Below, piece by piece: positions 1 through 5,947 of a DNA stretch of 48,137 nucleotides. Numbering within the stretch: the stretch's first letter is position 1; each line of letters starts with the position of its first letter. A program made the position numbers and the translations under genes. The stretch lies in assembly GCF_014652555.1 (NCBI RefSeq), contig NZ_BMZA01000001.1, forward strand, positions 1 through 48,137, given 5' to 3'. Source of the stretch: Novosphingobium colocasiae. Its GTDB lineage: Bacteria; Pseudomonadota; Alphaproteobacteria; Sphingomonadales; Sphingomonadaceae. The notes under the pieces are model-generated. The model was not told the DNA's origin. It saw nothing but the letters and a program-made list of their open reading frames with translations, and did not search any database.

Positions 1-99
1 AACCCGCACACTTGGCTCACCGATACCCTCTCCAGGCTGGCCGCTGGCTATCCAGCAATCGCAGTGGGCGACCTCATGCCATGGATCGCCGTGGTCTGA
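1..99 (+). CDS. IS66-family transposase (TnpC), C-terminal end only
   Basis: The window opens inside this reading frame; 32 codons precede the TGA at 97-99. The peptide begins NPHTWLTDTLSRLA and ends GDLMPWIAVV. This matches the ending I know from IS66 TnpC transposases, which close with a (N/D)P-x-x-(W/Y)-L-x-D-x-L-x-R-I stretch and a (D/E)-L-(L/M)-P-W motif. The catalytic part lies outside the window. The assignment rests on this short tail and on the IS end a few bases downstream. Confidence 0.75.
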   Translation, partial: NPHTWLTDTLSRLAAGYPAIAVGDLMPWIAVV

Positions 100-112
100 G
101 CACATCGCTTAC
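1..112 (+). mobile_element. Right end of an IS66-like insertion sequence
   Basis: The element contains the transposase tail and ends at 112 with ATCGCTTAC. Read from the other strand its tip is GTAAGCGATGTGCTCAGACC. IS66 elements have terminal repeats beginning GTAAGCG and duplicate 8 bp of target, so GAAGCACT (113-120) is the predicted duplication. The left end and the second copy of the duplication lie outside the window. The boundary coincides with the point where the integrase homology of the adjoining gene stops. Confidence 0.7.
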
Positions 113-790
113 GAAGCACTTGTGGGTCTTTGGAGCTTGTTCCCAGATCTGCTTGATTTCGGCATCCAGCAGCCACCGGTCGCGCGGCTTGACAGGAAGC
201 GGCGTTTCCATGCCCTCCATTGGGCTGTGCAGTATGTCACCTCGGCTTACCGCCCATTTGAACAGGTGCCGAAGGACAGCAAACACATTGCGCTTATTCG
301 CGGTCTGCTCCTCCGGCATGCGATCGAAGACAGCTACCACATCGGATCGCGTGATTGTCGGCAACGGCTTATTGCCTAGTACTGGCTTGAGGTGGAGCCG
401 GATGGAGCGGTTGACCAAGGTCTTCCAGCCCTTGCCTTTGCACGCAGCGCTGAACGTATCGGCATATTTCGAGAAGGCGAGATCCACTGCCTCCCGGCGT
501 CGCTTCTTGTCTTCCTCCATCGGGTCGATGCCGCGCGCGACGAGAATGAGAAGGCGGATGGCCTCTTCGCGGGCTGTGGCAGGCGTCCAGGGCGAACCAT
601 TGGTGCCGATGGTATAACGGCGTGTCGGCGATTCACGGCCACCCATGCGAAACTGGATAACGTAGGATGCAGCACCGGACGCTGCGACCCTCACCCCGAA
701 CCCCTTGAGATCTTCATCCCAAAGGAAGCCGGTCATCCCGCTCGATTGGAACGCATCAAGCGTTCGTTTGCTGATCCTGCCGGTCGCCAT
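113..790 (-). pseudogene. Tyrosine-recombinase integrase, 5' part, cut by the IS66 element
   Basis: About 226 codons survive. The N-terminal arm-binding domain (DUF4102 type) is seen in MATGRISKRTLDAF and FLWDEDLKGFGVRV, followed by a core-binding domain around residues 105-190. The catalytic domain with its Arg, HxxR and Tyr nucleophile is missing. The frame runs into the IS and stops at 74-76. I chose the ATG at 790 because AGG lies 7 nt upstream and family members start this way; a longer frame from 829 adds 13 unconvincing residues. A full gene of about 400 codons would be expected, so this copy should be inactive. Its GC content looks lower than that of the housekeeping genes to the right, in keeping with a mobile origin. 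Confidence 0.8.
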
Positions 791-919
791 TGCAATACCT
801 TGTGTACCGCAAAAGTAAGCACCGTGCAATCACCGTGGCGGAAATCGCCGGATAGCGTGGCGTGCAATATCGTATATAACTATATGAATTTCAAAGATTC
901 ACAAAAATAAGCCATTGAC

Positions 920-1636
920 CTATTTCCGCCTCCAACGGAAGTGCCAGACCTCATGCCCGTAAACGGTGCGCGCCTTGTTCTCGTAGCGGGTTTCGGGCCA
1001 GCCGCCGGGGCGCTTCTGGAAATCGAGCGGCTTTTCGCACTGCCATTCGAACTGATCGGTGTGGCGCTGCATCACCATCAGCGCGTGGCGCAGGTACACC
1101 GCGTGATCGGTGCCGAAGCGGAATTCGCCGCCGGGCTTCAGCTTGGCCGCGAACAGGTTGACCGGGCCGTCGTTCATCATCCGCCGCTTGGCGTGGCGCG
1201 CCTTGGGCCAGGGATCGGGATGGAGCAGGTAGAGGAAAGAGAGCGCGCCGTCAGGGATGCGCGCCAGCACTTCGAGCGCATCGCCGTGGTGGATGCGCAC
1301 GTTGCCGAGTGGCTGGCGCGCGCCGTTATCGCCGCTGACATGGACCAGTGCCTGCGCCACGCCGTTGACGAAGGGTTCCGCGCCGATGAAGCCGTGATCG
1401 GGCAGCATGTCGGCCCGCGCCGCCATATGCTCGCCGCCGCCGAAGCCGATCTCGAAATGCAGCGTGCAGGGGTGGCCGAACAGCGCCTCGGCGGTCACCT
1501 CGCCCTCGGCCGGGACCGCGATCCGCGGCAGCAGGGTGTCGACCAGCGCCTGCTGCCCGGCGCGCAGCGGCTTGCCCTTGGCGCGCCCGTAGAGGCGGTT
1601 CAGCGTGGTCGGATCGCCGGATTTGTAGGCTGTCAT
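920..1636 (-). CDS. trmB: tRNA (guanine-N7-)-methyltransferase TrmB
   Basis: This cytoplasmic enzyme uses S-adenosylmethionine to make m7G46 in the variable loop of tRNAs. The 238-residue length is usual. The SAM-binding loop is EIGFGGGEH (residues 62-70). The family motif appears as HPDPWPKARHAKRR (about 139-152), where E. coli has FPDPW. The C-terminus ends in a basic WRRK. The start MTAYKSGDP has a GAGAAG-like ribosome site close upstream. It lies between the phosphatase-like gene and the mobile remnant, all on the minus strand. Its 3' end is the last clearly chromosomal sequence before the integrase, so it could mark the integration boundary. Confidence 0.93.
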   Translation of the reverse strand: MTAYKSGDPTTLNRLYGRAKGKPLRAGQQALVDTLLPRIAVPAEGEVTAEALFGHPCTLHFEIGFGGGEHMAARADMLPDHGFIGAEPFVNGVAQALVHVSGDNGARQPLGNVRIHHGDALEVLARIPDGALSFLYLLHPDPWPKARHAKRRMMNDGPVNLFAAKLKPGGEFRFGTDHAVYLRHALMVMQRHTDQFEWQCEKPLDFQKRPGGWPETRYENKARTVYGHEVWHFRWRRK

Positions 1637-1734
1637 GGCGGCTTCTCGGTGAAAAAATGGCCAGTGGCAGCGAAGGAGTCGAGAATCAATAACTGTGGCT
1701 TCGCGGCGACTACGTAGATTGTCTGAAAATGATT

Positions 1735-2058
1735 CTACGGAAGGTGCCGGGGAACCCTCGCCCTCAACAGCGCAATGAGCTCGTCGTCCATGAATTCGTA
1801 GTCATCCGGGATATCGAGACAGATGACGCGCGCGGTCTTCAGGGCGTTGCGAAAACGCTTCTGCACCTTGTTGCGATGCGTCTTCTCCATGACGAAGACG
1901 ATATCGGCCCATTCGACCAGCTCTGCGGTAAGCGGATTTTCGGCGTCGGAGTTGGTCCCTGCCGACGCTACTTCAATGGATGGATGTTCTGCGAAGATAT
2001 GTTCGGCAGTGGGACTTCTTAGTTTGTTTTGAGAGCACACGAAAAGAACATTCTTCAT
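1735..2058 (-). CDS. Low-molecular-weight protein-tyrosine-phosphatase-like protein
   Basis: The 107-residue protein begins MKNVLFVCSQNKLRSPTAEH. This is the P-loop of the small phosphatase fold, with C8, five residues, R14 and S15. A downstream DIPDDYEF segment could supply the general-acid Asp. It resembles the small predicted phosphatases of the COG4551 type more than the classical 150-residue LMW-PTPs. The start at 2058 places the P-loop at the usual distance from the N-terminus; the longer open frame upstream runs into ctrA and is not credible. The 5' half is less GC-rich than its neighbours, a weak sign of acquisition. The substrate is unknown. Confidence 0.75.
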   Translation of the reverse strand: MKNVLFVCSQNKLRSPTAEHIFAEHPSIEVASAGTNSDAENPLTAELVEWADIVFVMEKTHRNKVQKRFRNALKTARVICLDIPDDYEFMDDELIALLRARVPRHLP

Positions 2059-2105
2059 GCGCGACTCATCGCATAACCGCTCGCCTCGGGCAACGCGCCC
2101 CACGC

Positions 2106-2134
2106 AAAAACGGCCCGCCCCGAGGGGCAGGCCG
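2106..2134 (-). terminator. Rho-independent terminator of ctrA
   Basis: On the minus strand a near-perfect GC stem (CGGCCTGCCCC / GGGGCGGGCCG, one mismatch, two-base loop) is followed by TTTTTG. It begins 28 nt after the ctrA stop codon and separates ctrA from the phosphatase-like gene. Confidence 0.85.
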
Positions 2135-2161
2135 CAGAATATCGCTTGAAGGAAGGGGCGA

Positions 2162-2857
2162 TCAGGCCGCCTCGACCGCCTCTTCCGGATCGCGGAGCAC
2201 ATAGCCGCGGCCCCACACGGTCTCGATATAGTTGGCACCGCCGCAGGCATGCGCGAGCTTCTTGCGCAGCTTGCAGATGAACACGTCGATGATCTTGAGT
2301 TCCGGCTCGTCCATCCCGCCATAAAGGTGGTTGAGGAACATTTCCTTGGTCAGCGTGGTGCCCTTGCGCAGCGAGAGCAGTTCCAGCATCGCGTATTCCT
2401 TGCCGGTCAGGTGGACGCGGGCGCTATCGACTTCGACCGTTTTGGCATCGAGGTTGACGATCAGCTTGCCGGTGCGGATGACCGATTGCGAATGGCCCTT
2501 GCTGCGGCGGACCACGGCATGGATGCGCGCGATCAGTTCTTCGCGGTGGAAGGGCTTGGTCACGTAATCGTCGGCACCGAAGCCGAACGAGCGGACCTTG
2601 GAGTCCATTTCGGAGATGCCGGAGAGGATCAGGACCGGGGTCTGGACCTTGGCGACGCGCAGCTTCTTGAGCACATCGTACCCGTGCATGTCGGGCAGGT
2701 TGAGGTCCAGAAGGATGATATCGTAATCATACAGCTTGCCGAGATCCAGGCCTTCTTCGCCCAGGTCGGTGGAATAGACATTGAAACCTTCAGCAGTCAG
2801 CATGAGCTCGATGGCCCGCGCAGTCGTCGGTTCGTCCTCGATCAACAGCACTCGCAT
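2162..2857 (-). CDS. ctrA: Cell-cycle response regulator CtrA
   Basis: This OmpR/PhoB-type regulator is the master cell-cycle and motility transcription factor of Alphaproteobacteria. It binds TTAA-N7-TTAA sites when phosphorylated through the CckA-ChpT relay. The receiver domain spans residues 1-118, with acidic pocket EDE at 7-9, phospho-acceptor D51 (ILLDLNLPD) and K101 in DYVTKPFH. The winged-helix domain spans about 125-225 and contains [14 protein letters not shown]. It has 231 residues, as usual. The last residues are VEAA; in Caulobacter a terminal Ala-Ala is needed for ClpXP turnover, so regulated proteolysis is plausible here. It is monocistronic, with its own terminator and an AT-rich upstream region holding TTAA half-sites. 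Confidence 0.97.
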   Translation of the reverse strand: MRVLLIEDEPTTARAIELMLTAEGFNVYSTDLGEEGLDLGKLYDYDIILLDLNLPDMHGYDVLKKLRVAKVQTPVLILSGISEMDSKVRSFGFGADDYVTKPFHREELIARIHAVVRRSKGHSQSVIRTGKLIVNLDAKTVEVDSARVHLTGKEYAMLELLSLRKGTTLTKEMFLNHLYGGMDEPELKIIDVFICKLRKKLAHACGGANYIETVWGRGYVLRDPEEAVEAA

Positions 2858-2924
2858 TGGGTATCCCCCTTCTGTGCCCCAGCATCCGCGAGGCTAATTG
2901 TGCCTAAACGGACATTGCCGTGTA

Positions 2925-2957
2925 TTAACCATATGAGCTATGAAGGTTAAAGGTTAA
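2925..2957 (-). promoter_or_regulatory. Cluster of CtrA-like TTAA half-sites upstream of ctrA
   Basis: An AT-rich island in the 185-nt ctrA upstream region holds TTAACCAT (2925-2932) and, on the other strand, TTAACC and TTTAACC back to back (2945-2957). Caulobacter CtrA sites are TTAA-N7-TTAA, and half-sites of the TTAACCAT kind also occur at cell-cycle promoters. The gap between the paired TTAA boxes here is 3 rather than 7, so this is only a candidate autoregulatory region. Confidence 0.4.
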
Positions 2958-3011
2958 TTTGCCGTAAACGCCTGCCTTTGGGCGATATTTGCGCAGAACT
3001 ATGGAAAATGC

Positions 3012-3029
3012 CTAGGGAGCGTTCCCTAG
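3012..3029 (-). terminator. Possible weak terminator after the polymerase/ligase gene
   Basis: A perfect 7-bp stem CTAGGGA / TCCCTAG with a 4-nt loop starts 12 nt beyond the stop codon of the minus-strand gene ending at 3042. It is followed by GCATTTTCC, a poor T-run, so termination would be weak. Confidence 0.45.
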
Positions 3030-3041
3030 TGAACTTTCCGG

Positions 3042-4445
3042 TCAGGGAATCGGCGCGGGGACCGGGACTTCGCCGAAACCGCGCAGCCGCGACGGGGCCC
3101 CGGCGTCGGCGCGCGGGCGGGCGGTACGGCTGGTTAACGGCTGTTCGATCCGCTTGATATAGCTCCACAAACCGCACTGCAGCCCGATCAGCATCAGCAC
3201 GAAGGGCTGGAACGCGATGCCGACGAAGCCCGAGCCGATCAGGTAAACCACCTGCCCCAGTTGCAACGACACCGCCATCGGTGCCACCCAGGCCTCATCC
3301 GGGCCGGTCCGTTTGCGCCAGCGCCGGCGGATGATTTCCATCTGCAGAAGGCCGGTGAGCTGGAGCAGCAGCCACAATCCCAGCCCCGGGAAGCCCTGTT
3401 CGCCCAGCATCTCGAAATAGCTGGAGTGATAGGCGCGGCCCTGTTCCTCCACCTCGCCGGTGGTGACCGTGGTGGTGGAGCCGACCGTCTGGGCCACCAC
3501 CGTCTCGTATTTCACGACCGCGCTTTGATAGGCGTAGAAGCCGCCGCCCATCGGGTGGTCCTTGGCGTATTGCCAGGTCCATTTCCACATCGCCAGCCGG
3601 GTTCCGGCCGATTGGTCGGACTGGTGGTTCTGGATCGTGCCCATGCGATCCATGAAGGCCTTGGGCAGAAACGGCACCGCGACCACCAGGCCCGCCGCCA
3701 TCACGCCCGCGATCAGGAAGCGGTGCTTGGCGGTGCGCAGATACAGCATGCAAAGGATCGCCAGGCAGACGAGACCGGTGCGCGCCTGGGTGCCGACCGG
3801 GATCAGCGCGCAGGCGAAAATCAGGGCTGCGGCAAAGGTCCAGACGCGCCAGTCGCTCGGGAAGATCGTGCCGTAGCGCGCCAGCCAGACCACGATCGGG
3901 ATGATCGCGATGGCCACCGCCGAGATGATCGATCCTTCGAACAGGCCGCTGTTGCTATCGACGAAGATGCGCAGGCTGCCGTAACCGCCGCCGCCCGCCG
4001 CCGTCTTCAGTCCGCCGTCGATGATCAGCGCGCTGGCCGCCAGCACCATGACCAGGGCGACCGCCTCCAGCCGCAACCGGGTGCGCAGCGTCAGCGGCAG
4101 GAAGATGGCGAACAGCAGCGCCTTCCACACCCACGACCATTTTTCCGGTGCGTCGAGCGGGTAGGCGGCGGTCAGCGTGGTATAGCCGCAGTAGAGCAGC
4201 AGGGCGAGGAGCAGGCCCTGACGCATGGTGAAGCGCGCGTCGCGCTTGTCGTCCATCAGCAGCCATCCCAGGAACGCCGCGCCGAAAGCGATCAGCGAGA
4301 CCGGGATGTGCGAGAGGATGCCCCAAGAGATGACCTGCGGCTGGACGATATCGACGTAGAGATAGAGCAGAACCCACACGAACGGCCGCTTGAAGCCGGC
4401 CGCCAGGAGGAGCAGGAAGAAGGCGGTAAAGCCCAGGTCAATCAT
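3042..4445 (-). CDS. Wzy/O-antigen-ligase-like membrane protein, exosortase-A-associated type
   Basis: This is a multi-pass inner-membrane protein of about 467 residues with roughly ten hydrophobic segments. A large loop holds SAGTRLAMWKWTWQYAKDHP followed by GGGFYAYQS. That pattern is typical of the putative O-glycosylation ligases or polymerases found in exosortase-A (PEP-CTERM) loci. It probably polymerises or transfers an exported glycan. I prefer the ATG at 4445 (MIDLGFTAFF) to one six codons earlier because GGAGG lies 9 nt upstream. It overlaps the end of the tiny gene before it by 8 nt, suggesting translational coupling. The C-terminal 40 residues are hydrophilic and Pro/Arg-rich. No exosortase is in the window. 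Confidence 0.8.
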   Translation of the reverse strand: MIDLGFTAFFLLLLAAGFKRPFVWVLLYLYVDIVQPQVISWGILSHIPVSLIAFGAAFLGWLLMDDKRDARFTMRQGLLLALLLYCGYTTLTAAYPLDAPEKWSWVWKALLFAIFLPLTLRTRLRLEAVALVMVLAASALIIDGGLKTAAGGGGYGSLRIFVDSNSGLFEGSIISAVAIAIIPIVVWLARYGTIFPSDWRVWTFAAALIFACALIPVGTQARTGLVCLAILCMLYLRTAKHRFLIAGVMAAGLVVAVPFLPKAFMDRMGTIQNHQSDQSAGTRLAMWKWTWQYAKDHPMGGGFYAYQSAVVKYETVVAQTVGSTTTVTTGEVEEQGRAYHSSYFEMLGEQGFPGLGLWLLLQLTGLLQMEIIRRRWRKRTGPDEAWVAPMAVSLQLGQVVYLIGSGFVGIAFQPFVLMLIGLQCGLWSYIKRIEQPLTSRTARPRADAGAPSRLRGFGEVPVPAPIP

Positions 4446-4611
4446 CGCCCGATGCCTCCGCATCGCCGGGCCCGCGCATGTCGGGGGCGCGGCCGTGCAG
4501 CCGGCGCGGCGGGGGGCCGTCGTCGTAATAGAGGTCGTCGCGCCACATCAGCCGCCAGACCGCCAGGGCAAGCAGCCCGTGGCTGATGGCAAGGGCGAGG
4601 ATGTCGATCAT
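4438..4611 (-). CDS. Tiny membrane protein preceding the polymerase/ligase
   Basis: The 57-residue product begins MIDILALAISHGLLALAVWRLMW, a single hydrophobic helix, followed by a charged tail (RDDLYYDDGPP and an acidic end). Its stop codon falls within the start region of the polymerase/ligase, in the arrangement ATGATTGA, so the two are probably translated together. An ATG eight codons upstream is an alternative start. I do not recognise a family. The transmembrane helix and coupling suggest an accessory role in the same glycan pathway. Confidence 0.6.
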   Translation of the reverse strand: MIDILALAISHGLLALAVWRLMWRDDLYYDDGPPPRRLHGRAPDMRGPGDAEASGDD

Positions 4612-4676
4612 GGCTTGCGGCGATAGCACCGCCAAGTTGACGCGGCGTTAAGCGTTACCCGCTAGGAACAAGGCCC

Positions 4677-5924
4677 ATGACGCGCGTGCTCCATGTCCTC
4701 GACCATTCCCTGCCGATCCACAGCGGCTATACCTTCCGCACCCGCGCGATCCTCAAGGCGCAGGAAGGCATGGGCTATGAAGTGCGCGGGGTCACCGGCC
4801 CGCGCTACAACGAGGCGGGCGACGGCGCTGCCGCCGAAGTGCACGACGGTCTGCTGTTCCACCGCACCGCCGGGGCTGTTTCCGGCCCCGCAGGCCTGCG
4901 CGAATGGCGCGAGATTGCCCTGTTTGCGCGCGGTATCGAGAAAGTGGTTCAGGATTGGCGGCCCGACGTGCTGCACGCGCATTCGCCGGTGCTGGGCGGG
5001 CAGGCCGCGCTGAAGGTGGCGCGCAAGCTCGGCATACCGCTGGTCTATGAAATCCGGGCCTTCTGGGAAGACGCCGCGGTCGGCAACGGCACCGGCAGCG
5101 AGGGTTCGCTCAAATACCGGCTGATCCGAGCGCTGGAAACGCATGTCGTGCGCGAAGCCGACGCGGTGGTGACGATCTGCGACGGGCTGCGCGCCGATCT
5201 GGTCGGGCGCGGGGTTCCGGCGAGCAAGATCACGATCATGCCGAACGGCGTCGATCTGGCGCTGTTCGGCAAGCCGGCCGCGCGCGAGGCGGGCCTGGCG
5301 CGCGAGCTGGGGTTCGAGATTGACGGCCGGCGCTGCCCGGTGATCGGTTTCATCGGCAGCTTCTACGATTACGAGGGACTGGACGACCTGATCGCGGGGA
5401 TGCCGGCGCTGATCGCCCGCCAGCCCGATGCGCGGCTGCTGATGGTCGGCGGCGGGCCGATGGAGGCGGCGCTGCGGGCGCAGGCCGAGGCTTCGCCAGC
5501 GGCAAATGCCATCCGCTTCATCGGCCGGGTCCCGCACCACGAGGTGGACCGCTATTATGCGCTCGCCGATGTGATGGCCTATCCGCGCAAGAAAAGCCGC
5601 CTGACCGATCTGGTCACCCCGCTCAAGCCGCTGGAGGCGATGGCGCAGGGCAAGCTCGTCGCCGCCAGCAACGTCGGCGGTCACCGCGAACTGATGACCG
5701 ATGGCGAGACCGGGGTGCTGTTCGCTCCCGATAACCCCGCCGCCTGCGCCGATGCGCTGGCCCGGTTGCTCGAAGCGCGCGATTCGTGGGATGGTTACCG
5801 CCGAAATGGGCGCAATCACGTAGAATCGCGCCATGACTGGGCGCAGAATGGCTGGCGTTATCAAGACGTTTACCAAAGCTTGATACGAACGGGGCATCAA
5901 GCCGGGCTTGGCGCGGCGGCCTGA
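4677..5924 (+). CDS. GT4 glycosyltransferase, exosortase-A-associated type
   Basis: The 415-residue protein has the two-Rossmann-domain GT-B layout. The N-terminal acceptor half starts MTRVLHVLDHSLPIHSGYTFR and contains DVLHAHSPVLGG. The C-terminal nucleotide-sugar half carries IGFIGSFYDYEGLDDLI, a MVGGGP turn and the retaining GT4 signature EAMAQGKLVAASNVGGHREL. The opening SLPxHSGYxFR is, as I recall it, characteristic of the glycosyltransferase in exosortase-A gene sets. It should act in the cytoplasm, adding a sugar to a lipid-linked glycan. It diverges from the tiny gene and polymerase/ligase, with which it shares a promoter region of about 65 nt. The donor and acceptor cannot be read from sequence. 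Confidence 0.85.
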   Translation: MTRVLHVLDHSLPIHSGYTFRTRAILKAQEGMGYEVRGVTGPRYNEAGDGAAAEVHDGLLFHRTAGAVSGPAGLREWREIALFARGIEKVVQDWRPDVLHAHSPVLGGQAALKVARKLGIPLVYEIRAFWEDAAVGNGTGSEGSLKYRLIRALETHVVREADAVVTICDGLRADLVGRGVPASKITIMPNGVDLALFGKPAAREAGLARELGFEIDGRRCPVIGFIGSFYDYEGLDDLIAGMPALIARQPDARLLMVGGGPMEAALRAQAEASPAANAIRFIGRVPHHEVDRYYALADVMAYPRKKSRLTDLVTPLKPLEAMAQGKLVAASNVGGHRELMTDGETGVLFAPDNPAACADALARLLEARDSWDGYRRNGRNHVESRHDWAQNGWRYQDVYQSLIRTGHQAGLGAAA

Positions 5925-5947
5925 CCGTCCGCGCCCCACAGCCCGCA

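Noticed and set aside
2249..2950. Plus-strand open frame opposite ctrA
   Set aside because: It is an antisense shadow; ctrA is clear on the minus strand with receiver and winged-helix motifs.
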